64,000 bases of DNA from Flavobacterium sp. IB48 (GTDB lineage: Bacteria > Bacteroidota > Bacteroidia > Flavobacteriales > Flavobacteriaceae): contig NZ_JAEFCA010000011.1 of the NCBI RefSeq assembly GCF_016405855.1, forward strand, positions 1 to 64,000, written 5' to 3'. Every line of letters starts with the position of its first letter. Position 1 is the stretch's first letter. This document shows, in pieces, positions 17,703 through 26,464 of this stretch. The position numbers were made by a program, and so were the translations under genes. The notes below the pieces were generated by a model that was given only the letters and a program-made list of their open reading frames with translations, ran no database searches and was not told where the DNA came from.

Positions 17703-17784
17703 AATTTATTCTAGAAATGTTACATATAAAAGTAATTGTTTTGAAGTGAATTTGAACAATTTTTCTTTCTTTAAGAGCATAAAA

Positions 17785-17837
17785 AAAAGACATTAAAGAA
17801 AAACTATTTCATAAATAGCTGTTGTTTAATGTCTTTT
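17785..17837 (-). terminator. Terminator hairpin below the small secreted-protein gene
   Basis: AAAAGACATTAAA (17785-17797) pairs with TTTAATGTCTTTT (17825-17837), and an inner stem CTATTT/AAATAG stacks in the loop. On the minus strand it follows the gene ending at 17856. Confidence 0.75.
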
Positions 17838-17855
17838 GCGGAATTTTTTTAAGGA

Positions 17856-18383
17856 TTATTTAATTATTTCTCCAGTTGGTTTTACCACTAGATTCTGAAT
17901 GGTTTTGTCTTTTTTGATTTTTAGATTGTATTCTTTTTTTTCAATATCACCTTCTTTTTGAGTATAAAGAAATTTGTCTTTTATAATGGTCCATCCTGGA
18001 TATTCTTTATAAATAGAGTAAATGACTTTAGCAGGAAGCTGTACGTTTTGATAATTTTCAACCACACTAGTTAGTTTTCCATTTTCATTGTAAGTTGCAG
18101 ACAAAGAACCTTTAGGAGATTCTAACACCACCAAGAATTCATTATAGCCTTGATAATCTTTTCCTAAATCATAAGAAATGAATTTTTGTTGAAGTGCTCT
18201 CACATTTTCATCAGGATTTCTGTCCGGCAAGTAAACAGAAAAATCTTTACCAGCACTTTTAATTACAACTGCAGGTAAATCGGCCATTTTAATTTCGTCC
18301 TCTTTTATATCACCGTTTTTAACTTGAGAAAAAGAGTTTGAGATTAAACCAAAAAATAATAATACAAAAAGAAATGTTCTCAT
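17856..18383 (-). CDS. Secreted protein with PepSY-like character, function unknown
   Basis: 175-aa protein with a signal peptide (MRTFLFVLLFFGLISNSFSQ). The mature part alternates short strands and charged loops. Phrases such as LPAVVIKSAGKDFSVYLPD and LPAKVIYSIYKEYPGW resemble the two halves of PepSY-like domains found in exported Bacteroidota proteins. I do not recognise a catalytic motif. It is monocistronic between two terminators. The PepSY link is weak; treat the function as unknown. Confidence 0.7.
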   Translation of the reverse strand: MRTFLFVLLFFGLISNSFSQVKNGDIKEDEIKMADLPAVVIKSAGKDFSVYLPDRNPDENVRALQQKFISYDLGKDYQGYNEFLVVLESPKGSLSATYNENGKLTSVVENYQNVQLPAKVIYSIYKEYPGWTIIKDKFLYTQKEGDIEKKEYNLKIKKDKTIQNLVVKPTGEIIK

Positions 18384-18586
18384 GATATTTATTTTTAAAT
18401 ATTAAATTACTTAGGTTAATCTTAATGATTTAAAAATGATGAGGGTTTCTTGAAATGGTTTGATGCTTAAATCATTAAAGTTTAAGGCGCGAACAATTTT
18501 TTTTTAGCTAATAAAATTACTTCTTTTGTTGATGTGGGAGAGTTAAATATATCTTTAAGGATTGTTAATTAAAAAGAATTTAATCA

Positions 18587-18614
18587 AAAAAAAATGCGTC
18601 AAAAATTGACGCAT
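18587..18614 (-). terminator. Terminator of the dnaA / PTP / RsmI-like run
   Basis: ATGCGTCAA (18594-18602) and TTGACGCAT (18606-18614) form a 9-bp stem with a 3-base loop, followed on the minus strand by eight T residues. Confidence 0.85.
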
Positions 18615-18635
18615 ATATTTTTAAAGAGATTACTG

Positions 18636-19349
18636 CTACATTTTATGGATAATAAAAATTGTAGGACGTTTATCAATGTCAATTTTTAACTTTTTCCAAT
18701 CTGAAACTCGCATTGTTTTTATGAATTCTGTTGGCAAAGTAATATCTGTTGCAATGCATAAATGTGTTGACGGATTTAAAATCTGCAAAAGATCTTCAAT
18801 CAATTTGTTGTTTCTGTATGGGGTTTCAATGAATAGTTGCGATTGGTTTTTATCCTGAGATAATCTCTCGAAATGGCGTATTGCCGATTTTTTCTCGTCT
18901 TTATCTATCGGTAAATATCCATTGAAAGTAAAACTTTGCCCATTCATTCCAGAAGCCATCATAGCCAGTAGGATAGAAGAGGGGCCAACTAAAGGTACAA
19001 CCTGTATTCCTTTTTCGTGAGCCAATTTTACAATTACAGCTCCAGGATCTGCAACTCCAGGACAGCCAGCTTCGCTCATTAGTCCTATGTTTTTGCCTTC
19101 TAATAAAGGTTTTATAAAATCTAAATGCTCACTCGGTTCTGTACGTTTGTTAAGAGTAAAAAGAACCAGTTCAGATTGTTTTTTTTCTGGATAAACGGCT
19201 TTTATTGATTTTCGGGCTGTTTTATCATTTTCAACAATATAATGGTCGATAACTTCTATTGTTCTTCTAACGGTTTGTGGCAAAACATCCATCGGATCGC
19301 TTTCGCCCATTGTGGTTGGAATTAGATATAATTTTCCGAAAGATTTCAT
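18636..19349 (-). CDS. SAM-dependent methyltransferase of the tetrapyrrole methylase / RsmI family
   Basis: 237-aa protein of the family of RsmI, which 2'-O-methylates C1402 of 16S rRNA. Recognisable segments are LYLIPTTMGESDPMDVLP near the start, GLMSEAGCPGVADPGA (about 113-128) and VPLVGPSSILLAMMASG with FNGYLP. It lacks about 40-50 C-terminal residues compared with typical 280-aa RsmI, a short form that I recall as common in this phylum, so identity with RsmI itself is likely but not certain. It is the third gene of a run led by dnaA. Confidence 0.85.
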   Translation of the reverse strand: MKSFGKLYLIPTTMGESDPMDVLPQTVRRTIEVIDHYIVENDKTARKSIKAVYPEKKQSELVLFTLNKRTEPSEHLDFIKPLLEGKNIGLMSEAGCPGVADPGAVIVKLAHEKGIQVVPLVGPSSILLAMMASGMNGQSFTFNGYLPIDKDEKKSAIRHFERLSQDKNQSQLFIETPYRNNKLIEDLLQILNPSTHLCIATDITLPTEFIKTMRVSDWKKLKIDIDKRPTIFIIHKM

Positions 19350-19404
19350 GTGCTTTTGTTTAAAATTAAAAAATTCAATTATCTCTTTTTTAGAAACAAT
19401 TGAA

Positions 19405-19872
19405 TTAGAAGTGTTTTTTTAGCAGCTGATCTGCAATTAAATCGGTTACTTCGTCCAGCATTTGGTAAACGTTGTCAAAACCGTTTGCCGAGCCGTAATA
19501 TGGATCTGGGACATCGACATTTTCGTCTGGAAATAAATCGTTTAAAATTAAACGAACCTTATTTTTATGTTCGGGAGTTTTTGCTAAATGAACTACATCG
19601 CGATAATTCGAATTATCCATTACATAGATATAATCAAATTTATCAAAATCAGAAACTTGAATTTGTCTTCCTTTTTGCGCGCTGATATTGATTCCGTTTT
19701 TTCTTGCAACGTCAATAGAACGTTTGTCTGGACAATGGCCAACATGCCAAGAACCTGTGCCAGCAGAGTCAACAAAGAATTTATCTTCGGGTAGTTTAGA
19801 AGCTAAAATTCCTTCGGCTAAAGGAGATCTACAAATATTTCCTAAACATACCATTAAGATTTTTACAGGCAT
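19405..19872 (-). CDS. Low-molecular-weight protein-tyrosine phosphatase
   Basis: 155-aa cytoplasmic phosphatase. The P-loop CLGNICRS holds catalytic Cys9 and Arg15, and the general acid is the Asp of DVPDPYYG near residue 122. The HVGHCPDKRS and SDFDKFDYIYVMD motifs are standard. Full length. It begins 8 bases after the dnaA stop on the same strand, so it is almost certainly translated from the dnaA transcript. Physiological substrates, arginine or tyrosine phosphates, are unknown. Confidence 0.93.
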   Translation of the reverse strand: MPVKILMVCLGNICRSPLAEGILASKLPEDKFFVDSAGTGSWHVGHCPDKRSIDVARKNGINISAQKGRQIQVSDFDKFDYIYVMDNSNYRDVVHLAKTPEHKNKVRLILNDLFPDENVDVPDPYYGSANGFDNVYQMLDEVTDLIADQLLKKHF

Positions 19873-19880
19873 GATGCGTC

Positions 19881-21308
19881 TTAAAGCGTTAATTTTTTAT
19901 TGATGTCTTCAACAAACTTTTTAAATTGTTTGTCTGTAGAAACTAAGTTGTCGACTGTTTTACATGCATGAAGAACAGTTGCGTGGTCGCGATCTCCAAT
20001 TTGTGAACCAATATTAGCAAGAGAAGCTTTAGTGAATTTCTTAGCAAAGAACATCGCTAGTTGTCTTGCTTGTACAACGTGCCTCTTTCTGGTTTTAGAT
20101 TGAAGTGTTTCAATATCTAATTGGAAATAATCTGAAACGATTTTTTGAATATAATCTATTGAGATTTCTCTCTTTACGTTTTTAACAAATTTCTCTACAA
20201 CGCTTTTAGCCAATTCAATCGTAACTTCTTTTTTATTGAAAGAAGATTGAGCGATTAACGAAATAATAGCACCTTCAAGTTCTCTAACATTTGATTTAAT
20301 GTTTCGAGCAACATATTCTAAAATATCTTCTGGCATTTCTACACCATCACGGTATAAAATGTTTTTTAAGATTGAGATACGAGTTTCGTAGTCAGGCTGA
20401 TGTAACTCAGCAGATAATCCCCATTTGAAACGAGATAATAATCTTTGTTCGATATCCTGCATATCAACAGGAGCTTTATCAGAAGTTAAGATTACTTGTT
20501 TTCCGTTTTGATGTAAATAGTTGAAAATATGGAAGAATACGTCTTGCGTTCCTGATTTTCCAGACAAGAACTGAACATCATCAATAATCAAAACATCGAT
20601 TAACTGGTAAAAGTGAATAAAATCATTACGATTATTCTTTTTAACAGAATCAATATATTGTTGTGTGAAAATCTCAGCAGAAATATATAAAACGGTCTTT
20701 TCCGGATACTTATCTTTTACTTCTACGCCTATAGCATGTGCTAGGTGTGTTTTACCTAAACCAACTCCTCCAAAAATCAACAAAGGATTAAATGAAGTTC
20801 CTCCAGGTTTGTTAGCAACAGCCATACCTGCAGAACGAGCTAAACGGTTTGAATCTCCTTCTAAGAAATTGTCAAAACTATAGTTCGGATTTAATTGAGA
20901 CTCAATTTTTAAATTTCTAATTCCAGGAATTACAAACGGATTTTTTAGCTCAGGATTTAAGTTTTTAAACGGAGCGTCAACCTCTTGCGGTTTCATTGGC
21001 ACTCTGTTGGCACTTGGCAGCTGCTCGGTAAACGGCTGTTTATTGCCATAAGTGTTCTCCATTTTAATTTTATAGAGTAACTTTGCGTTTTTTCCCAGTT
21101 CTTTGGTAAGCGCAACTTTCAATAATTTTACGTAATGCTCTTCGAGCCATTCGTAGAAAAATTTACTCGGAACCTGAATGTATAATGCGTTATCGGTTAG
21201 CTCAACTGATTTGATTGGTTCGAACCAAGTTTTATATGCTTGGTCTTGAATATTATCCTTTATAAAGGACAAACAGTTTTCCCATACCGATTGAGCAGTT
21301 TTAGTCAT
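19881..21308 (-). CDS. dnaA: Chromosomal replication initiator DnaA
   Basis: 475-aa initiator ATPase. Domain I is at residues 1-85 (VWENCLSFIKD, YKTWFEPIKS), a short variable domain II follows at about 90-130, the AAA+ domain has Walker A GGVGLGKT (180-187) and Walker B VLIIDDVQFL, and the C-terminal domain IV carries the DnaA signature IGDRDHATVLHACKTV. Full length. It leads a minus-strand run with the LMW phosphatase and the RsmI-like methyltransferase. A single DnaA-box-like nonamer lies at 21395-21403 upstream. I do not see a box cluster or AT-rich array that would establish the origin here. Confidence 0.98.
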   Translation of the reverse strand: MTKTAQSVWENCLSFIKDNIQDQAYKTWFEPIKSVELTDNALYIQVPSKFFYEWLEEHYVKLLKVALTKELGKNAKLLYKIKMENTYGNKQPFTEQLPSANRVPMKPQEVDAPFKNLNPELKNPFVIPGIRNLKIESQLNPNYSFDNFLEGDSNRLARSAGMAVANKPGGTSFNPLLIFGGVGLGKTHLAHAIGVEVKDKYPEKTVLYISAEIFTQQYIDSVKKNNRNDFIHFYQLIDVLIIDDVQFLSGKSGTQDVFFHIFNYLHQNGKQVILTSDKAPVDMQDIEQRLLSRFKWGLSAELHQPDYETRISILKNILYRDGVEMPEDILEYVARNIKSNVRELEGAIISLIAQSSFNKKEVTIELAKSVVEKFVKNVKREISIDYIQKIVSDYFQLDIETLQSKTRKRHVVQARQLAMFFAKKFTKASLANIGSQIGDRDHATVLHACKTVDNLVSTDKQFKKFVEDINKKLTL

Positions 21309-21394
21309 AGATTCAGATAAATTTTTATTATTGTTATAAAGATTCTCCTAATAAAAAAGGAGCAATTTTATTCCGTATTTCGGGATAACAAATA

Positions 21395-21403
21395 TGTGAA
21401 CAA
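21395..21403 (-). promoter_or_regulatory. DnaA-box-like nonamer upstream of dnaA
   Basis: The minus strand reads TTGTTCACA, one mismatch from TTWTNCACA, 87-95 bases upstream of the dnaA start. It could support dnaA autoregulation. Only one such site is evident, so this is a weak call. Confidence 0.3.
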
Positions 21404-21495
21404 ATTTCTGTAAAAAAAAATATTTTGGTATCTAATTTTATAAAAAAAAGTTGTAATGAGGCTTTTTAAATTCGAATTTTTTTAATATTTTATAA

Positions 21496-21900
21496 ATGAA
21501 AAATCATCAGACTCAAGTACGAGTTCGTTACTCAGAAACTGACCAAATGGGAGTTGTTTATCACGGAAATTATGTGCCTTATTTTGAGATTGGACGCGTG
21601 GAATGGCTTAGAAATAAAGGGGTTTCGTATAAAAGCATGGAAGAAAGCGGAATTGGTCTTCCAATTGTCAACATGAATATCAATTACAAAAAATCGGCGA
21701 GATACGACGAACTTTTGACAATTCACACCACTTTCAAAAGTCACTCTTCTGTAAAGATCGAATTTGACTGTGCGATTTACAATGAGGCAAATGAGTTATT
21801 AACAACTGCGACGTTTATTTTAGTATTTGTTGCGTTAAAAACGGGTCGTCCAACTGCTCCTCCAGAGTACATTTTGGAAATATTTAAATCACTCGAATAA
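21496..21900 (+). CDS. Acyl-CoA thioesterase, 4HBT/YbgC hotdog family
   Basis: 134-aa hotdog-fold thioesterase. The motif DQMGVVYHGNYVPYFEIGR with catalytic Asp16 is that of the 4-hydroxybenzoyl-CoA thioesterase/YbgC group. Full length for a single hotdog domain; these act as tetramers in the cytosol on short or medium acyl-CoAs or acyl-ACPs. Divergent from dnaA and convergent with yigZ. No close operon partner. Confidence 0.9.
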   Translation: MKNHQTQVRVRYSETDQMGVVYHGNYVPYFEIGRVEWLRNKGVSYKSMEESGIGLPIVNMNINYKKSARYDELLTIHTTFKSHSSVKIEFDCAIYNEANELLTTATFILVFVALKTGRPTAPPEYILEIFKSLE

Positions 21901-21931
21901 TTGTTAAAACGAATAGGGTTTTGATGTTAAA

Positions 21932-22564
21932 TTATACTAATTTAATATCGATTTCGAACATTAAATCAAAAATGCTGAATACCGTTTCGGCATTTTTTTT
22001 TCGCGTTTTTGTCACAATTTTGCCAATTGGCAGTCCTGAAATTTCATCCATTTCCATTTCCTGAGACACGATTTCTAATTTCTTTTCTTTGATAACGCGC
22101 ATTACTTTATTCATGTTTTTGTAATCAAAAGAAATTAAAAATTCGACATCGATTGTCTTTTCAACGATTTCACAAATTTCCAAAGTCTGTTGTGCCGTTG
22201 TTCGATATGCAGCTATTAAACCGCCAACGCCTAATTTTACTCCTCCAAAAATTCGAACTACTACAACAAGAACGTTTGTAACTCCAAAAGATTGTATCTG
22301 GCCATAAATTGGTGCTCCGGCAGTGTTGCTTGGTTCACCATCATCATTGGCGCGGTACGAAACTTTATTTCCAACGCCCAATTGGTAGGCATAGCAATAA
22401 TGCACCGCATGCGGGTGTTGTTTTTTAAGGTCTTCTATTATGGGTTTTACTTCGTCCTCATGATCTATCGGAAAAGCATAACCAAAGAACTTACTGCCTT
22501 TTTCTTTAAACAGTATTTCTTCAGATGCAGATGCAATAGTCTGATAAGTATCGTTAATTTCCAA
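21932..22564 (-). CDS. YigZ/IMPACT family protein
   Basis: 210-aa protein with the UPF0029/IMPACT N-terminal domain. The diagnostic motif RANDDGEPSNTAGAPIYG is at about residues 74-91, followed by VVRIFGGVKLGVGGLI, and a small ferredoxin-like C-terminal domain ends the protein. Bacterial members are thought to act in translation or RNA metabolism; the exact role is not settled. Monocistronic by spacing. The upstream gap carries a hairpin repeat. Confidence 0.9.
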   Translation of the reverse strand: MEINDTYQTIASASEEILFKEKGSKFFGYAFPIDHEDEVKPIIEDLKKQHPHAVHYCYAYQLGVGNKVSYRANDDGEPSNTAGAPIYGQIQSFGVTNVLVVVVRIFGGVKLGVGGLIAAYRTTAQQTLEICEIVEKTIDVEFLISFDYKNMNKVMRVIKEKKLEIVSQEMEMDEISGLPIGKIVTKTRKKNAETVFSIFDLMFEIDIKLV

Positions 22565-22587
22565 TTGTAAGGGTTTAAGTTTTTTTT

Positions 22588-22669
22588 AGCCACAGATTAA
22601 AAAGATTCTCACAGATTTTCTTTTAAAAAAGCAAAAAAGAAATCTTTTTAATCCTTTTAATCTGTGGCT
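22588..22669. repeat. Inverted repeat, GCCACAGATTAAAAGG family
   Basis: AGCCACAGATTAAAAAGATT (22588-22607) faces AATCCTTTTAATCTGTGGCT (22650-22669), nearly perfect 20-bp arms. The same arm recurs as direct copies at 51808-51830 and 51985-52010. Confidence 0.8.
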
Positions 22670-22693
22670 AAATATTTTTTACTAGAAAGTGTG

Positions 22694-23296
22694 TTACAAT
22701 AATCCTTTGGTGAATAGATCAACAACATCTTCTTTGCCAACTTGAAGATTCCATACTTTGATTCCTAAAGTTGCAGCGCTGTCGGTATTTTCTGTTTTAT
22801 CGTCAACAAATAAAGTGTTTTCTGCAATTAAATTATTCTGGTCCAAAACAAATTGATAAATTTTCGGATCTGGTTTTCTCATTCCGATATCAAAAGAAAA
22901 ATAAACCTTCTCAAAACAATTGTAAAAATCTTTATAAAAAGAAACGCCACTTTTTTCTTCAAAAGTATTGATGTGAATTGAATCGGTATTACTCAACAAA
23001 AATAAACGATATTTTTTTGATAATTCCTGAAGGAACTCCAAACGATAAAAAGGAAAGTCTGCCAAAACAGCATTCCAAGCTTTTAAAATATTTTCTCTTG
23101 AAGCGTTTGGCAATTGTTTTTGAAAACCAGCAATGAATTCTTCTGGCGAAATAGATCCCGTTTCAAATGAAAGATTTAATTGATCCAGTTCGTTGTTCCA
23201 TTCAGTCATCCCCAATTTTTGTAAACCAGAAATAGTGGCAGGTTTATCCAAATTGATAAAAATATCCCCAAAGTCAAAAATTATCGCATCAATCAT
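22694..23296 (-). CDS. HAD-family hydrolase (YihX-like)
   Basis: 200-aa haloacid dehalogenase-like phosphatase, subfamily IA. Motif I is IIFDFGDIF with nucleophile Asp8. The second Asp two residues later is Gly, a variation also seen in the YihX-type branch. Motif II is LLSNTDSIH, the lysine is in MRKPDPKIY, and motif IV is FVDDKTENTD. The substrate is probably a small sugar or nucleotide phosphate. Its start overlaps the end of ribD by 8 bases, so the two are translationally coupled, which hints at a riboflavin-pathway phosphatase; that is inference. Confidence 0.9.
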   Translation of the reverse strand: MIDAIIFDFGDIFINLDKPATISGLQKLGMTEWNNELDQLNLSFETGSISPEEFIAGFQKQLPNASRENILKAWNAVLADFPFYRLEFLQELSKKYRLFLLSNTDSIHINTFEEKSGVSFYKDFYNCFEKVYFSFDIGMRKPDPKIYQFVLDQNNLIAENTLFVDDKTENTDSAATLGIKVWNLQVGKEDVVDLFTKGLL

Positions 23297-24335
23297 AATT
23301 TCTAATTTGTATTAATTCGTCATCTAAAATATTGGTCTTTGAACTGTTTTTTCTTGAAATTTCTGGAGCTTTCGTTCCTTTTTCAAAACTTGTTTTTCCG
23401 ATAAAAATTCGAGCTTCATCCCAAAGATTTTCATCTATAAAAGATTGAAGCGTTTGTCTTCCGCCCTCAATAATTACAGATTGAATTTGATTCTGATACA
23501 AAACGTCTAAAATCTGAGGAATGATATTTTTATCAAAATCAATTATCTCAAATTGAGTATTTTCTTTTGACGGTTTTGAATCTTTAGAAAAAATAATAGT
23601 TTTTACCGTATCATCAAAAATAAAACTGTTTTCGTCAATTCGATTATTTTGATCAATAACAATTCTCGTCGGATTATTTCCTTGCCAATCTCGAACATTC
23701 AATTTTGGATTATCATCAATGACGGTTTGTGTTCCAACAAGAATCGCTTGTTCTTCAGTTCTCCATTTATGAACCAATTGTCGCGAATATTGATTTGTAA
23801 TCCAAATTGGTTTTCGGTCTTGATTCGAGACTTTTTCAGGAGCCAAAAATCCATCTTGACTTTCTGCCCATTTTAAAATAATATAGGGTCTCTTTTTTTG
23901 ATGAAAAGTAAAAAAGCGTTTATTAAGCTCGTTGCAATCATCTTCTAAAACTCCGACAGTAACATTCGCACCAGCTTCAATCAATTTTAAAATGCCTTTT
24001 CCCGCTACTTTTTCATTTGGATCAACTGTACCGACAACAACATTGGGAATTTCATTCGCAATAATCAAATCACAGCAAGGAGGAGTTTTGCCAAAATGAC
24101 TGCAAGGTTCTAAGCTTACATAAATTGTAGCTTTTTTCAACAGCGATTTATCTTTTACAGATCGCACCGCATTAACCTCTGCATGTGGCTCTCCAGCCTT
24201 TATGTGCCAGCCTTCGCCAATAATTTTATTCTCGTAAACAATTACGCTACCAACCATGGGGTTTGGATACGTTGTTCCAAGTCCATTTTGTGCCAGTTCG
24301 ATGCAGCGTTTTATATATTTTTCATGTATATTCAC
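23289..24335 (-). CDS. ribD: Bifunctional diaminohydroxyphosphoribosylaminopyrimidine deaminase / reductase
   Basis: 348-aa riboflavin synthesis enzyme carrying out the second and third steps. The N-terminal zinc deaminase domain has HAEVNAV and EPCSHFGKTPPC (about residues 51-87). The C-terminal reductase domain begins near 150 (RPYIILKWAESQDG) and contains WRTEEQAILVGTQTV and IEGGRQTLQSF. Full length. It is upstream of, and overlaps by 8 bases, a HAD phosphatase gene; the pathway needs a HAD-type dephosphorylation after this step. Confidence 0.96.
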   Translation of the reverse strand: MNIHEKYIKRCIELAQNGLGTTYPNPMVGSVIVYENKIIGEGWHIKAGEPHAEVNAVRSVKDKSLLKKATIYVSLEPCSHFGKTPPCCDLIIANEIPNVVVGTVDPNEKVAGKGILKLIEAGANVTVGVLEDDCNELNKRFFTFHQKKRPYIILKWAESQDGFLAPEKVSNQDRKPIWITNQYSRQLVHKWRTEEQAILVGTQTVIDDNPKLNVRDWQGNNPTRIVIDQNNRIDENSFIFDDTVKTIIFSKDSKPSKENTQFEIIDFDKNIIPQILDVLYQNQIQSVIIEGGRQTLQSFIDENLWDEARIFIGKTSFEKGTKAPEISRKNSSKTNILDDELIQIRNYD

Positions 24336-24430
24336 AGTGCAAAAGTAGTTAATTTTAAGATTATCATTAACTGAAAAGGGTTAAGTTGTGAAACAATCCC
24401 GATAGTTATAGTAGTATTCAAAACTATCTT

Positions 24431-24438
24431 TACTTTTG
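24431..24438 (+). promoter_or_regulatory. Candidate -7 element before a GNAT gene
   Basis: TACTTTTG matches TAnnTTTG exactly, 27 bases before the ATG at 24466. No well-spaced TTG was found. Confidence 0.35.
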
Positions 24439-24465
24439 TGTTTATAATGATTTAGAATAAAAAAA

Positions 24466-24951
24466 ATGGTAAATTGGCTTATACGAGCAATTAAAAAAGA
24501 AGACAATCAAGCAGTTGTAAGTTTGATACGTTCTGTCTTTGATGAAATGGAAATTCCAAAAGTTGGAACAGCATATGAAGATCCTTATTTAGATTTGATG
24601 TTTGAAGAATATAGCAAACCTAAATCGGTATATTTTGTTGTCGAAAATGACGGAGAAATTGTTGGCTGCGCTGGAATTGCGCCTTTAGAAAATGGAAATC
24701 CAGAAATTTGTGAATTGCAGAAAATGTATTTTTTGCCCAAAACTAGAGGTTTAGGAATTGGAACACAGATGATGGAGAAATGTTTAGAACAAGCCAGAAT
24801 TTTTGGTTTTGAAAAATGTTATATCGAAACTATGCCATTTATGCATGCTGCACAAAAGTTGTATAAAAAATCCGGTTTTGAATATTTAGATGCGCCGTTA
24901 GGTTGTACAGGGCATAATTCTTGTCCAGTGTGGATGTTGAAAGTTTTGTAG
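24466..24951 (+). CDS. GNAT family N-acetyltransferase
   Basis: 161-aa acetyltransferase. The acetyl-CoA loop LPKTRGLGIGTQMMEKCLEQA is near residues 88-108, preceded by ELQKMYF, and the C-terminal part has YIETMPFMHAAQKLYKKSGFE. This resembles small-molecule acetyltransferases of the YjgM type. Substrate unknown. It lies 84 bases before prmC on the same strand; co-transcription is possible. Confidence 0.87.
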   Translation: MVNWLIRAIKKEDNQAVVSLIRSVFDEMEIPKVGTAYEDPYLDLMFEEYSKPKSVYFVVENDGEIVGCAGIAPLENGNPEICELQKMYFLPKTRGLGIGTQMMEKCLEQARIFGFEKCYIETMPFMHAAQKLYKKSGFEYLDAPLGCTGHNSCPVWMLKVL

Positions 24952-25035
24952 AAAAGTTGTAACAAATCTTAACAAACAAGACTTATTGAAGGGTTAGAAT
25001 CAGCTTTGGCTGAATAAAATATTCAAAAAAATAAA

Positions 25036-25902
25036 ATGAAAATTAAACAATATCGTACTCAGTTTATTAAAGAATTAGCTCCTTTTTACGATGCGTACGA
25101 AGCGGAGAGTTTTTTTTATTTAATTCTGGAAAATAAACACCAGCTTCGTCAGATTGATTTAGCTTTAAATCATGAATTGACTTTTGATGAGAATGATTTT
25201 GTGGTATGGGATGAACTTCTAAAACAACTTAAAAAAGAAGTCCCGATTCAGTATTTGCTTGGGAAAACAAATTTTTACGGTTTAGATTTTGAAGTCAATG
25301 AAAATGTTTTGATTCCAAGACCTGAAACTGAGGAATTGGTCGAATGGATTATTAACGAAAATACAAGTCGAGATAAAAATAAAAAAATAAGAATTCTAGA
25401 TATTGGAACGGGAACGGGCTGTATTGCGATTTCGTTAGCAAAAAATCTTCCCAACGCAGAGGTTTTTGGAATTGATGTTTCTAAAAAAGCTATAGAAACT
25501 GCAAAAAGAAATGCTGTGGCAAATAATGTAGATGTTACTTTTATGTTGCTGAATATTTTAGAAGCAGAAGAATTTTCTAATCAGTTTGATATTATTGTTT
25601 CAAATCCGCCTTATGTTCGAAATCTGGAAAAAGTAGAAATCAAAAAGAATGTACTGGATTATGAACCGCATTTAGCACTTTTTGTAGAAGATAATGATCC
25701 GCTTATTTTTTATAGAAAAATCGCTTCTTTGGCACAAAACGGACTTCAGAAAAAAGGGAAATTATATTTTGAGATCAATCAATATCTTGGAAAAGAAATG
25801 ATTGAATTACTAGAAAATATGAGTTTTGAAAACGTTGAGCTTCGAAAAGATATTTACGATAATGATCGTATGATTTCGGGTAAGGTTTTGAAAGACTTAT
25901 AA
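25036..25902 (+). CDS. prmC: Peptide chain release factor N5-glutamine methyltransferase
   Basis: 288-aa SAM-dependent methyltransferase that methylates the Gln of the GGQ motif in RF1 and RF2. An N-terminal helical domain precedes VPIQYLLGKTNFYG and the LIPRPETEELVEW motif. The SAM-binding loop is DIGTGTGCIAISLA, and the Gln-binding motif NPPYVRNLE is present. Full length. A gene of unknown function follows after 23 bases. Confidence 0.95.
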   Translation: MKIKQYRTQFIKELAPFYDAYEAESFFYLILENKHQLRQIDLALNHELTFDENDFVVWDELLKQLKKEVPIQYLLGKTNFYGLDFEVNENVLIPRPETEELVEWIINENTSRDKNKKIRILDIGTGTGCIAISLAKNLPNAEVFGIDVSKKAIETAKRNAVANNVDVTFMLLNILEAEEFSNQFDIIVSNPPYVRNLEKVEIKKNVLDYEPHLALFVEDNDPLIFYRKIASLAQNGLQKKGKLYFEINQYLGKEMIELLENMSFENVELRKDIYDNDRMISGKVLKDL

Positions 25903-25925
25903 TTTAATAATTCAGTTAGTATCTT

Positions 25926-26444
25926 ATGGAATATCGAACTAACCCCAAAGAAAACTCTATTGTAATTGATGGTTATTTTTCGTTAGACGGAATTAAATCT
26001 GTTAAAGATGTTGTTGAAAAACGTTTTGAAAATCGATTAAAAACAAATTTCTATAATGATTTTATGAATTGGTCTAAAGCTGAAAATGAAATTCTGTTAG
26101 GAACATTTCGAGCGTCTGCTGCTTGGCCTATAAGTACAGATTTAGGATGTATTTTTGATTTTCGTAATCCAGACGAATTTGTTTATCAGGAATTTAAACT
26201 TATTCATTCTTTGGTGAATGGATGGATTCCAGCAGAAAACACTTCGATAGGAAATAATCATATTTTAGCTGTAAGGTTTGAGAGTAAAATACCTGAAATA
26301 CTACATAAACTTTATGAAGAAAATGAGTATCACCCAAAGGCTCCAATTGGTTGTCTTCAGTTAGGAGTGTGCTGCAAGAATGATTTTCCAATTATATTAG
26401 AAAATATAAAGAAGAGTCGTTTAAAAAGTAAAAACGATTATTAG
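25926..26444 (+). CDS. Conserved-looking protein of unknown function
   Basis: 172-aa soluble protein without signal or membrane segments. I do not recognise a family. It has a cluster near the end (GCLQLGVCCKND) with three cysteines and a GNNHILAVRF strand; the composition is globular alpha/beta. It starts 23 bases after prmC on the same strand, so it is probably co-transcribed, and it converges on the permease gene. Coding status is supported by the clean frame and the tight spacing. Confidence 0.7.
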   Translation: MEYRTNPKENSIVIDGYFSLDGIKSVKDVVEKRFENRLKTNFYNDFMNWSKAENEILLGTFRASAAWPISTDLGCIFDFRNPDEFVYQEFKLIHSLVNGWIPAENTSIGNNHILAVRFESKIPEILHKLYEENEYHPKAPIGCLQLGVCCKNDFPIILENIKKSRLKSKNDY

Positions 26445-26464
26445 ATTGAAGCCTGCGACTACAG

